A stretch of 64,000 bases of DNA from AP-15 sp963772295 (lineage in GTDB: Bacteria > Pseudomonadota > Alphaproteobacteria > ATCC43930 > CGMCC-115725): assembly GCA_963772295.1 (NCBI GenBank), contig CAVYWO010000003.1, positions 62,001-126,000 on the forward strand, read 5' to 3'. Shown here in pieces: positions 8,379 to 16,700 of the stretch (its first letter is position 1; every line of letters starts with the position of its first letter). Below the pieces are notes generated by a model. It had not been told where the DNA came from. It saw only the letters and a list, made by a program, of their open reading frames with translations, and made no database searches. Made by a program: the position numbers and the translations under genes.

Positions 8379-11300
8379 ACGGGATCCGCAACTGGTTGGA
8401 GGCGGTCGGCCTCTCGCAGTACGCCGACGCCTTTGAGGCCAACGATATCGACATGGATCTGCTCAGGCAGGTCGACGACCAGACGCTCAAAGACATTGGC
8501 GTCTCGATCGCCGGCCATCGGCTGCGCATCCGCAATGCGATCACGAAGTTGGGCCCCGCAGCGGTGGTTAACTCCAAGGACAACGCTGCGGGCGCGGCCG
8601 GCGCGGCCTCAGCCGAACGGCGGCAATTGACGGTGATGTTCTGCGATCTGGTCGGCTCGACGGCGCTCTCTTCGCGTCTCGATCCAGAGGATCTGCGGGA
8701 GGTGATCGGCGCCTATCATGGCTGCGTCGCCGAAACGGTCGCCCGCTTCGACGGCTTTGTCGCGAAGTACATGGGCGATGGGCTGCTTGTCTACTTCGGC
8801 TATCCGCAGGCACACGAGGACGACGCCGAGCGGGCGGTGCGCGCCGGGCTTGCGGTCATCGACGCGGTCGGCCACCTGGCGGCGCCGCGGCCGCTGCGGG
8901 TGCGGCTCGGCGTCGCCAGCGGCCTCGCGGTGGTCGGCGATCTGATCGGCGCGGGCGCCGCGCAGGAACGCGGTGTCGTCGGCGAGACCCCGAACCTCGC
9001 CGCAAGGCTTCAGGCACTTGCCGCTCCGGATACGCTTGTCATTTCCGAGACCACGCGGGGGCAGGTGGGCGCCCTCTTCGAGATCGAGGATCTTGGGCCC
9101 CAACCGCTCGCCGGCTTCGTCGAGCCGCAGCGCGCCTGGCGCGTCGTCGGCGAGAGCGGCGTCTTGAGCCGCTTCGAGGCGCTGCGCGCAGCATCTCTGG
9201 CCCCGCTCGTCGGGCGGGAGGAGGAAATCGAGCTGCTGCTGCGCCGTTGGCGGCGGGCCGCCGAAGGTGAAGGCCAGGTGGTTCTGATCTGCGGGGAGCC
9301 GGGGATCGGAAAATCGCGTCTCACGGCCGCCTTGCGCGAGCGGCTCGAAAGCGAGGACCTCACGCGGCTGCGCTACTTCTGCGCGCCCCATCATCAGGAC
9401 AGCGCGCTCTATCCCTTCGTCTCCCAGCTCGAGCGCGCCGCCGGGTTCGAGCGCGAAGATCCCATCGAAAAGAAGCTCGACAAGCTCGAAGCGCTCCTCG
9501 CGCCGGCTTCGCCGCCGGCGGAAGAAGTGGGGCTCCTCGCCGAGCTTTTCTCTCTGCCCGCCGCCTCGCGTTATCCGTCCCCGCCTTCGACCCCGCAACG
9601 AAAGAAGGAAAAGATTTTCGCGGCGCTGTTGCGGCAGCTCGAAGCGCTCGCCCGGCGAACGCCCGTCCTCATGGTCTTCGAGGACCTGCATTGGATCGAT
9701 CCCAGCTCGCGCGAGCTTCTCGACCGCACGATCGAGCGGATCGCGAGCCTGCCGGTCCTTCTCCTCGCCACGTTCCGTCCGGATTTTGCGCCGCCTTGGA
9801 GCGGGCTGCCCCAGGTGACGGCATTGACGCTCGCCCGGCTCGACCGCCGCACAGGCGCGGCAATGGTGGCGGGTATTGCCGGGAATGCGGCATTATCGGG
9901 CGATACGGCCGCGGAGATCGTCGAACGGGCCGACGGCATTCCGCTTTTCGTCGAAGAGTTGACGAGGGCGGTCCTCGAAGCGGGCGGCTCGAACGCGGGG
10001 GTCGAGAAGACGCTCGCCCGGGCAGTGTCGCCATCGGCGGCCGTTCCGGCGGCGCTGCATGCGCCGCTGATGGCGCGGCTCGATCAACTCGGCGAAACGA
10101 CCAAGGAAATCGCCCAGATTGCCGCCGCGATCGGCCGCGAGTTTTCATACGAGCTGTTGGCGCCGGTGGCCCGGCGCCGCGAGGCCGAGCTTCAGGAGGC
10201 ACTCAGCCGTCTCGGCGAGGCCGGCCTCGTCTTCTCCCGCGGCATTCCGCCTCACGCCGCCTATCTCTTCAAGCACGCGCTCGTCCGCGACGCCGCCTAT
10301 GGCAGTCTCGTGCGCCGCCGCCGCGAGGAGCTTCACGCGCGGATTGCCGCCGGTCTCGAAGCCGATTTTGCGGAGAGGATCGCAGCAGAGCCCGAGCTTC
10401 TGGCTCACCATCTGACCGAAGCGGGGCAATTCGAAAAGGCAGTTGCCTATTGGCAGCGCGCCGGCGAAAGGGCGGCCGAGCGTTCGGCGAACCGCGAGGC
10501 CATCACGCATCTGAAGCGAGGCCTCGAGATCCTCGGACGGCTTCCCGAAAGTTCTGGGCGCGATGAACAGGAGCTTTTCCTCCAGGCCACTCTCATAGGG
10601 CCTGCCACGGCGAACGAAGGCTACGCGTCGGCGGAGTTAGGGCGGGCTGCAAAGCGGGCGGTCGAGCTCGGACGGCGGATCGGAGCGGATTCGCCGGCAC
10701 AGCTTCAGGCGGTTTGGGCGCGGGCGTGGCTTGCAGGCGTCCATTTCATTCGCCTAGAGCTGCGCGCCGGGCTGGCGCTCGCGGAAGAGGCATTGGCCCT
10801 CGCTGAACGCCTGGCAGACCCGCATCTTCTCACGCGATTGTACGTCGTAGCCGGCCAGCACAAATGGCAGTTAGGCCACCTCGCTGGGGCGCGCCGGGAC
10901 TTCGAAGAAGGCTTGGAGCTTTACGATCCCGAGCGCGACCGCGCCAAGGGCGCCCGTTACGGCTTCGACACTAGCGCGGCTTGCCATTGCATGTTGGGCC
11001 TCGTCCTATGGGATCAGGGCTTTCCCGATCAGGCGCTCCGCCATGCGGAGGAAGCGATCGCCGCCGCCCGCGGTGTGTCGCATCCTCTAAGCGAAGCCTG
11101 GGCGCTCCTCGCTGCGGCGGACGTTCGTAGGCTGCGCGGCGAGGTGGCGCTCTGCCTGAAGCAGGCGGAGGCGCTTCTTGACCTCGCGACCGAGCAACTC
11201 CTGCCGTACTACGCTGCTGGCGCCAGGGTGTTTGGCGGCTGGGCTCTCGTGAAAGACGGCCGGGCGGAGGAAGGGCTTGCCCGGCTGCGCGCGGGCCTCC

Positions 11301-11389
11301 ACGCCTGCCCCGCGATTGGCGCGAGGTACTGGCGCATGCTTCTTCTCCCTGTTTTCGCCGAAGCGTCCCTTCAAGCGGACCGGGACTGA
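8375..11389 (+). CDS. SAM - class III cyclase - AAA ATPase - TPR protein (copy 2, C-terminus frameshifted)
   Basis: About 1004 residues to the first stop. The domain order is the same as copy 1: SAM (WLEAVGLSQYADAFEANDID), cyclase domain from about residue 82 (FCDLVGST, YMGDGLLVYF), Walker A GEPGIGKSRL, FEDLHWID, then TPR. From the cyclase domain through the AAA region it is nearly identical to copy 1 at DNA level; the SAM domain and distal TPRs differ more. ATG 8375 overlaps the copy 1 stop, so the pair is probably co-transcribed. One extra base near 11377-11386 relative to copy 1 creates TGA at 11387-11389. All catalytic domains remain. Confidence 0.85.
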   Translation: MNGIRNWLEAVGLSQYADAFEANDIDMDLLRQVDDQTLKDIGVSIAGHRLRIRNAITKLGPAAVVNSKDNAAGAAGAASAERRQLTVMFCDLVGSTALSSRLDPEDLREVIGAYHGCVAETVARFDGFVAKYMGDGLLVYFGYPQAHEDDAERAVRAGLAVIDAVGHLAAPRPLRVRLGVASGLAVVGDLIGAGAAQERGVVGETPNLAARLQALAAPDTLVISETTRGQVGALFEIEDLGPQPLAGFVEPQRAWRVVGESGVLSRFEALRAASLAPLVGREEEIELLLRRWRRAAEGEGQVVLICGEPGIGKSRLTAALRERLESEDLTRLRYFCAPHHQDSALYPFVSQLERAAGFEREDPIEKKLDKLEALLAPASPPAEEVGLLAELFSLPAASRYPSPPSTPQRKKEKIFAALLRQLEALARRTPVLMVFEDLHWIDPSSRELLDRTIERIASLPVLLLATFRPDFAPPWSGLPQVTALTLARLDRRTGAAMVAGIAGNAALSGDTAAEIVERADGIPLFVEELTRAVLEAGGSNAGVEKTLARAVSPSAAVPAALHAPLMARLDQLGETTKEIAQIAAAIGREFSYELLAPVARRREAELQEALSRLGEAGLVFSRGIPPHAAYLFKHALVRDAAYGSLVRRRREELHARIAAGLEADFAERIAAEPELLAHHLTEAGQFEKAVAYWQRAGERAAERSANREAITHLKRGLEILGRLPESSGRDEQELFLQATLIGPATANEGYASAELGRAAKRAVELGRRIGADSPAQLQAVWARAWLAGVHFIRLELRAGLALAEEALALAERLADPHLLTRLYVVAGQHKWQLGHLAGARRDFEEGLELYDPERDRAKGARYGFDTSAACHCMLGLVLWDQGFPDQALRHAEEAIAAARGVSHPLSEAWALLAAADVRRLRGEVALCLKQAEALLDLATEQLLPYYAAGARVFGGWALVKDGRAEEGLARLRAGLHACPAIGARYWRMLLLPVFAEASLQADRD

Positions 11390-11737
11390 GGAAGGGCTTT
11401 CGGCCGTGCACGAAATGCTTGCCCAGGTGGAGGAAACCGAAAGTGGCTCTTTCGAAGCGGAGCTTTACCGGCTCGAAGGTGAACTCCGCCCCTCTTCCGA
11501 GCAGCCCGACGAGAGCGGGGCGGAAGCGTCGTTTCGCAAGGCGATCGCTATCGCCCGGGGGCAGGGGGCAAAACCTTCGAGCTGCGGGCGGCGACGAGCC
11601 TCGCCCGGCTTTTGGCGCGTCAAGGCAGGCGCGAGGAAGCGCGCGACCTTCTCGCGCCCATCTACGGCTGGTTCACCGAAGGCTTCGACACCGCCGATCT
11701 GAAAGAGGCGAGGTCGCTGTTGGACGGGTTGGCGTAA
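11390..11737 (+). pseudogene. Detached C-terminal TPR part of cyclase copy 2
   Basis: Two further frames continue the copy 1 C-terminus. The first is about 11385-11567, EEGLSAVHEMLAQVEETESG onward. The second is about 11569-11737, ELRAATSLARLLARQGRREE onward to TEGFDTADLKEARSLLDGLA. Aligned to copy 1 this needs one inserted base near 11380 and one deleted base near 11566 (AAACCTTCGAG against AAATCTTGGGAG), so the original frame is restored at the end. The compensating pair leaves one internal TGA and about 60 scrambled residues. Confidence 0.8.
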
Positions 11738-11904
11738 AATCGGGGATCAACCGGTCTGTCGACGCACCTCGAAAGCGGTCTCGGGCCACACCCCGGGAAT
11801 GCATTGGACGGCCTCCTCCGAGCCAGGACGAAGAGGGAGGAGCATATTGATCGACACACCGGTCCGGTGGATCACCTGATAAAGGACGCAAAGGTGACGC
11901 CCAG

Positions 11905-12030
11905 ATGGCATGCTACGCCGCCTTCAAGGCAGCCGGGGTCGGTGAGGCTGAGGCGCAGGCGGCGGCGTTGCGCCGGCTGACGGCCGAAGACTTATGGGAG
12001 CTCGGTGTCGCGTCCCTGGTGGACATCTGA
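11905..12030 (+). CDS. Short ORF with SAM-domain remnant, overlapping pyruvate kinase start
   Basis: 41 residues, ATG 11905. The part LTAEDLWELGVASL resembles the second half of the cyclase-type SAM domain (ELTEADLEKLGVLL). The last four residues, LVDI, match the glycerate kinase C-terminus (ILVDA) and lie in the 27-bp repeat. Its TGA overlaps the pyruvate kinase ATG. It is most likely a relic fused at the right end of the inserted block; it could still act as a leader that couples translation of pyk. Confidence 0.45.
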   Translation: MACYAAFKAAGVGEAEAQAAALRRLTAEDLWELGVASLVDI

Positions 12031-12041
12031 TGCGGCGCCGG
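12015..12041 (+). repeat. Right copy of 27-bp direct repeat flanking the cyclase block
   Basis: 25 of 27 bases match 4932-4958. The ATG inside it is the true pyruvate kinase start, so the block between the repeats appears to separate two genes that once overlapped as stop/start TGATG. Confidence 0.75.
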
Positions 12042-13448
12042 CGCCGCGCAAAGATCGTCGCGACCTTGGGGCCGGCAAGCTCCGCGCCCGAACGGATCCG
12101 CGCGCTGTTCGACGCCGGGGTCGATGCATTCCGGTTGAATTTCAGCCATGGAACGCAGCGCGAGCACGACGCGCGCTTCGCCGCGATCCGTCGGGTGGAG
12201 GCCGAGGTCGGGCGGCCGATCGGCATCCTCGCCGATCTGCAAGGCCCGAAATTGCGGCTCGGCAGCTTTGCCGATGGTCAGATCGAGCTTGGCGCCGGCG
12301 CGCATTTCCGCCTGGATCTCGATCAGGGCAAGGGCGACGCGACCCGCGCGCCGCTGCCGCATCCCGAGATCTTCGCGGCGCTCGAGCCGGGGACCGAGCT
12401 GTTACTCGACGACGGCAAGGTTCGGCTCCGGGCCGAGAGCACCGGCGCCGGCTTTGCCGAGACGCTGTGTCTGGTCGGCGGCACCTTGTCCGACCACAAG
12501 GGGGTGAACGTGCCGGACGCGGTGCTGCCGCTGTCGGCGATCACCGAAAAGGATCGGGCCGATCTCGCCTTTGCCCTTGATCGCGGCGCCGACTGGATCG
12601 CGTTCTCGTTCGTTCAGCGGCCGGCCGACGTCGCCGAAGGCCGCAAGCTCGTCGCCGGCCGCGCCGGGGTCATGGCCAAGCTCGAAAAGCCGTCGGCCAT
12701 TCGCCACTTGTCCGAGATCATCGAGCTCGCCGACGGGCTGATGGTGGCGCGCGGCGATCTCGGCGTCGAGATGCCGCCCGAGGACGTGCCGAGCCTGCAG
12801 AAACGGATCGTCCATGCCTGCCGCGCCGCCGGCAAACCGGTCGTTGTCGCCACTCAAATGCTCGAGTCGATGATCGGGTCGCCGACGCCGACCCGGGCCG
12901 AAGCCTCGGATGTCGCGACCGCCGTCTACGAGGGCGCCGATGCGGTGATGCTGTCGGCCGAGACGGCGGTGGGCCGCTACCCGGTCGAAGCGGTCGCGAT
13001 CATGAACCGCATCGCCTGCCGGGTAGAGCAAGATCCGCTCTATTATCCGGGGCTCGCCGGCATCCGGATCGAGCACGAGCATACCGAGCCGGATGCGATC
13101 AGCGCCGCTGCCTGCCAGGTCGCCGGCATGGTCGGGGCGGCGGCGATCGTCTCCTACACGACCTCGGGGGCGACCGCCCTGCGCGCCGCCCACGAGCGGC
13201 CCGCGGCACCGCTGCTGGTGCTCACCGCGAACCTCCAGACCGCCCGCCGCCTCGCCCTCCTGTGGGGCGCCCACTGCGTCCACACCAGCGATGTCGCGAA
13301 TTTTGGCGACATGGTCGAGAAGGCGGCGCGCATCGCCCGCCGCGAAGAAATCGCCCAAAGCGGTGAACGCATCGTCGTCACTGCCGGCGTGCCGTTCGGC
13401 ACCCCGGGCGCGACCAACGTGCTGCGCATCGCCTGGGTCGATGGCTGA
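12030..13448 (+). CDS. pyk: Pyruvate kinase
   Basis: 472 residues; converts phosphoenolpyruvate and ADP to pyruvate and ATP. Seen motifs: KIVATLGPAS at the N-terminus, FRLNFSHG, the substrate/metal helix MAKLEKPSAI, ARGDLGVEMP, and the TQMLESMI...PTRAEASDVA segment ending MLSAETAVGRYP. The C-terminal domain has YTTSGATAL. Start ATG 12030 begins MRRRRRAKIV, the usual N-terminus. With glycerate 2-kinase upstream this forms the lower part of a glycerate-to-pyruvate route. Confidence 0.95.
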   Translation: MRRRRRAKIVATLGPASSAPERIRALFDAGVDAFRLNFSHGTQREHDARFAAIRRVEAEVGRPIGILADLQGPKLRLGSFADGQIELGAGAHFRLDLDQGKGDATRAPLPHPEIFAALEPGTELLLDDGKVRLRAESTGAGFAETLCLVGGTLSDHKGVNVPDAVLPLSAITEKDRADLAFALDRGADWIAFSFVQRPADVAEGRKLVAGRAGVMAKLEKPSAIRHLSEIIELADGLMVARGDLGVEMPPEDVPSLQKRIVHACRAAGKPVVVATQMLESMIGSPTPTRAEASDVATAVYEGADAVMLSAETAVGRYPVEAVAIMNRIACRVEQDPLYYPGLAGIRIEHEHTEPDAISAAACQVAGMVGAAAIVSYTTSGATALRAAHERPAAPLLVLTANLQTARRLALLWGAHCVHTSDVANFGDMVEKAARIARREEIAQSGERIVVTAGVPFGTPGATNVLRIAWVDG

Positions 13449-13837
13449 TCACCGCCCGGCGGTCCGCTCATCTCGGGTAGGAACCGTAGGGCGGGTGCAA
13501 CCCGCCGAGCCGCGCGCCACGGCCGGCGGGTTGCGCTGCGCTCACCCGCCCTACGTTCGCCGATCACCGCGGGCGAAAGGAGCGCGGGCGGAATAGAAGC
13601 GTCGCGAAACCCGTTACGATGCCGACAAAAGGGTTTCGAGCGAGATGCCGATCGAGCCGATGCGCGGCGCCCCAATTCGCCCCGCCCGCGGCGCGCCGGC
13701 GCCGATCGATGCCGGCGGGGCTCCCGCCGCCGGGCCTTTTGTCGCGGCCGGGGACGCCTTTTGGACGAGTGGCCGATAATTGGGAACGCGCGGCTCCGCC
13801 GCCAACGGCGCGGGCGCAATTGTTGCGGCACCGGTGC
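13449..13837. other. Intergenic region with a dispersed palindrome, no gene
   Basis: Apart from the repeat at 13485-13555, the DNA up to the glycosyltransferase start shows only Arg/Pro-rich open frames. The frame of the next gene is open through part of it but has no family-like sequence before 13838. Confidence 0.5.
13485..13555. repeat. Large imperfect palindrome (intergenic repeat)
   Basis: The outer arms CGTAGGGCGGGTG and CACCCGCCCTACG and the inner arms CAACCCGCCG and CGGCGGGTTG can fold into one long hairpin. This unit is a commonly seen intergenic repeat type in Gram-negative genomes. It lies just after pyk and could also act as a transcript end, but no T-run follows. Confidence 0.75.
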
Positions 13838-14617
13838 ATGGATCTGTCGATCGTCATTCCGGTAAGAAACGAGGCCCGGAACATCGCCCCGCTCGTCGGC
13901 GAGATCCGTGCGGCGCTCGCCGGGCTCGCTCATGAGATCGTCTACGTCGACGACGGCAGCGAGGATGCGACCGCCGCCGAAGTCATGCGGCTTGCCGCCG
14001 GCCGGTCCGATCTGCGCCTGCTGCGCCACGCGCGAAGCTATGGCCAGAGCGCGGCGATCCGCAGCGGCGTCAAGGCGGCGCGGGCGGCCTGGATCGCGAC
14101 GCTCGACGGCGACGGGCAGAACGATCCCGCCGACATCGGGGCGCTGTGGCGATTGGCGCGCGCGGCGCCGGTCTTGCCGCCGCTGTTGATCGCCGGCCGC
14201 CGGCAGAAGCGGCAGGACAGCTGGTCGAAGCGCGCCGCCTCGCGTATCGCCAACGCGGTGCGCCGCCGCCTGCTCGGCGACGACACGCCGGATACGGGCT
14301 GCGGCCTGAAGCTGTTTCCGCGTCAGCTGTTTCTCGATCTGCCCGCGTTCGACCACATGCACCGGTTCCTGCCGGCGCTGGCGCGGCGCGCCGGCGCAAC
14401 CGTGCGCTCGGTGCCGGTCAACCATCGGCCGCGGCTCTCCGGCCTCTCGAAATACGGCGTCTTCGATCGCCTCGGCGTCGGCATTGTCGATCTCTTCGGC
14501 GTGATGTGGCTGCAGCGTCGCGCGCTCCGGCCGCTGCAGTTGGGCGAGACGCCGGTCGAGCTGCCGGCCGCCGTCCGGCGCGTCCCGCCGCAGCCGGCCG
14601 TCTCGGCGCTGCGGTGA
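13838..14617 (+). CDS. Family 2 glycosyltransferase (polyprenyl-phosphate sugar transferase type)
   Basis: 259 residues. The GT-A fold begins directly at the chosen ATG (MDLSIVIPVRNEARNIAPLV). It has VDDGSEDATA for nucleotide binding, the metal motif LDGDGQNDP, and DTGCGLKLFPRQLF typical of dolichol/undecaprenyl-phosphate mannosyl- or glucosyltransferases. No C-terminal membrane segments are visible, unlike GtrB. The likely role is transfer of a sugar from a nucleotide donor to a lipid carrier at the inner membrane. The stop overlaps the GTG of the next gene (GTGA), so the two are probably translationally coupled. Confidence 0.85.
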   Translation: MDLSIVIPVRNEARNIAPLVGEIRAALAGLAHEIVYVDDGSEDATAAEVMRLAAGRSDLRLLRHARSYGQSAAIRSGVKAARAAWIATLDGDGQNDPADIGALWRLARAAPVLPPLLIAGRRQKRQDSWSKRAASRIANAVRRRLLGDDTPDTGCGLKLFPRQLFLDLPAFDHMHRFLPALARRAGATVRSVPVNHRPRLSGLSKYGVFDRLGVGIVDLFGVMWLQRRALRPLQLGETPVELPAAVRRVPPQPAVSALR

Positions 14618-15309
14618 CGGCGCGCAGGAGCGCCGCGCCGCTGCTGCCGGCTGCGGGCCTTCGCCGCGCGGCGCGGCTTGTCGTGCTTGGCCTGATCCTG
14701 CTCGGATCGGCAGCCGCCTGGAAATGGCGCGGGGCGCTCGACCCGGCGACATTGAGCGCGGCCATCGGCCGCTCCCCGGCGGCGCCGCTGGCGTTTCTTG
14801 CCTTGCATGTCGCCGCCAGCCTGTTGTTCGTGCCGCGCACCGTGCTGGCGGTTGCCGCCGGTCTGTTGTTCGGCGTGGGGTGGGGCACCTTCTGGGCCGG
14901 GCTTGGCAGCGTCGCCGGCGCTGCGGCCGGGTTCCTCGTGGCGCGCTACCTCGGTATCGGTCTCGCCACGCCCGAACAGAGCGCCCGCCTGCGCTTCCTC
15001 CTGGGGCGGGTCGAACGCGGCGGCTGGCGCGCCGTCGCGGTGCTGCGGCTGATCCCGGTGATCCCGCACAGTCTCGTCAATTACGGGCTTGGGCTGACCC
15101 GGCTGCGGCTCGGCCCCTACGCGCTCGGCTCGCTCCTCGGCCAGCTGCCGATGACGATCGCCTGTGTCGATTTTGGCGCCGCCGGCGAGCGGCTGATGCT
15201 GGGCCAGGCCGACTGGCTGGCGCCGACCCTGATCGGCGCCGCCGCCCTCGCTTTGTCGCTCTTGATCCCGATCGCGGCGCGCCGCTTCTCGATCAGCTCG
15301 GCGCGATAG
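14614..15309 (+). CDS. TVP38/TMEM64 (DedA-like/VTT) membrane protein
   Basis: 231 residues with about five hydrophobic segments. The VTT signature is present: FVPRTVLAVAAGLLFGVGWG, GAAAGFLVARYLG, and the re-entrant loop RLIPVIPHSLVNYGLGLTRL. GTG 14614 overlaps the glycosyltransferase stop. Family members are linked to lipid or undecaprenyl-phosphate flipping; with the sugar transferase upstream, a role in lipid-carrier handling is plausible but inferred. It ends 16 bases inside the convergent glcF gene. Confidence 0.8.
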   Translation: MTARRSAAPLLPAAGLRRAARLVVLGLILLGSAAAWKWRGALDPATLSAAIGRSPAAPLAFLALHVAASLLFVPRTVLAVAAGLLFGVGWGTFWAGLGSVAGAAAGFLVARYLGIGLATPEQSARLRFLLGRVERGGWRAVAVLRLIPVIPHSLVNYGLGLTRLRLGPYALGSLLGQLPMTIACVDFGAAGERLMLGQADWLAPTLIGAAALALSLLIPIAARRFSISSAR

Positions 15310-16597
15310 CGCGCGGCGGCGGGCCGCCGGTGGCCCAGTCGAGCAGCTCGATCGTGTGCACGACCGGGACCGCGCAGACCGGCGCCAGCTGGGCGATGCA
15401 GCCGATATTGCCGGTGGCGACGAGATCGGGCCGGGTCTGCCCGATGTTGGCGAGCTTGCGGTCGCGCAAGCGCCGCGCGAGCTCCGGCTGCAGCAGATTG
15501 TAGGTGCCGGCCGAGCCGCAGCAGAGATGCCCTTCCGGCACCTCGACGGGTTCGAACCCGGCGGCGATGAGGAGTGCCTTTGGTCCGGTGTGAAGGCGCT
15601 GGCCGTGCTGCATCGAGCAGGCGGAGTGATAGGCGACCCGCCGGCCGGTGCCAAGAGCGGCGGCGGGCGAGGGCGGGCCGAGGCCGAGTGCCTCGACCAC
15701 CTCGGTCACGTCGCGGGCCAGCGCCGCGATCCGCGCCGCCTTCGCGGCATAGGCACGGTCCAGCCGCAGCATAAAGCCGTAATCCTTGACCGTCGTGCCG
15801 CAGCCCGAGGCATTGATCACGACCGCATCGAGCCCACGGGCGAGCCGCTCGCGCTCCCAGGCGCCGATATTCGCGCGGGCGAAGGCGAGCGCAGCCTCCG
15901 CCTGGCCGAGATGGTGCACGAGCGACCCGCAACAGCCGCTGCCGGCGGCGACCACCACCTCGCAGCCGTGTCGGGTCAACACCCGGATCGTCGCCTCGTT
16001 GATCCCGGGCGCCAGCACCTTTTGCGCGCAGCCGGGCAGCAGCGCCGCGCGCATGCGCGGCACCCCCTCGGCGGCGTAGACCCGCGGGCGTTCGGTCGGC
16101 GAGGCGGCCGCAACCGTGTTCGTCGCCAGCGCCAGGAGCGGCGCCAGTCGGCGCGGCAGAACGCGCGCGAGGCGCTTGCCGAGCGGCGCCGCGCGCAGCG
16201 CCAGGCGGAACAGCGCGGGGCGGGTCAGCACCACGCCGAGGAGCCGGCGCAGCGCCCGCTCGGCGAGCGGCCGGCGGTAATGCCGCTCGATCCAGCGCCG
16301 CGCGTGGTCGACGAGGTGCATGTAGTTGACGCCCGATGGACAGGTCGTCATGCAGGCGAGGCAGGAGAGGCAGCGGTCGACATGCTTGACGGTTTCGGCG
16401 GCGACCACGCCGCCACGCGCCAGCATGTCCTTGATCAAGTAGATGCGGCCGCGCGGACTGTCGAGCTCGTCGCCCAGGAGCACATAGGTCGGGCAGGTCG
16501 CGGTGCAGAAGCCGCAATGGGTGCAGGTCCGCAGCACCGTTTCCGAGGCGGCGATGTCGGGATCGGCGCGCTGCTCGGCCGAAAATTCGGTGCGCAC
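15293..16597 (-). CDS. glcF: Glycolate oxidase iron-sulfur subunit GlcF
   Basis: 434 residues. Two ferredoxin-like 4Fe-4S motifs near the N-terminus, CTHCGFCTATCP and CLSCLACMTTCPSG, are followed by two CCG domains (GSGCCGSLVHHLG and EGHLCCGSAGTYN). This is the electron-transfer subunit of glycolate dehydrogenase/oxidase, which passes electrons from FAD to the respiratory chain. The start is GTG 16597, preceded by a GGGAGGGGG stretch. It lies downstream of glcE on the same strand with a 103-base gap holding hairpins. Confidence 0.93.
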   Translation of the reverse strand: MRTEFSAEQRADPDIAASETVLRTCTHCGFCTATCPTYVLLGDELDSPRGRIYLIKDMLARGGVVAAETVKHVDRCLSCLACMTTCPSGVNYMHLVDHARRWIERHYRRPLAERALRRLLGVVLTRPALFRLALRAAPLGKRLARVLPRRLAPLLALATNTVAAASPTERPRVYAAEGVPRMRAALLPGCAQKVLAPGINEATIRVLTRHGCEVVVAAGSGCCGSLVHHLGQAEAALAFARANIGAWERERLARGLDAVVINASGCGTTVKDYGFMLRLDRAYAAKAARIAALARDVTEVVEALGLGPPSPAAALGTGRRVAYHSACSMQHGQRLHTGPKALLIAAGFEPVEVPEGHLCCGSAGTYNLLQPELARRLRDRKLANIGQTRPDLVATGNIGCIAQLAPVCAVPVVHTIELLDWATGGPPPRAIAPS

Positions 16598-16637
16598 CGG
16601 CTAGTCACCCCCTCCCGGCGCGGCGCCTAGGCATTTT

Positions 16638-16679
16638 GCCTCCCCCTTCAAGGGGGAGGCCGCGAGCGTTAGCTCGCGG
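16638..16679. repeat. Two adjacent hairpins between glcE and glcF
   Basis: GCCTCCCCC/GGGGGAGGC with a TTCAA loop is followed by CGCGAGC/GCTCGCG with a GTTA loop. This is a common GC-rich intergenic repeat; it may stabilise or attenuate the glcEF transcript. Confidence 0.7.
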
Positions 16680-16700
16680 GTGGGGGTGCGCCGCGCCATA

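Noticed and set aside
8609..9691. Long minus-strand ORF antisense to the cyclase genes (also 5109-6329)
   Set aside because: It appears in both tandem copies only because the sense DNA is duplicated. The composition is typical of antisense shadows in GC-rich genes.
16638..16679. Rho-independent terminator between glcE and glcF
   Set aside because: The hairpins are strong but no T-tract follows on either strand, and the unit looks like a dispersed repeat.
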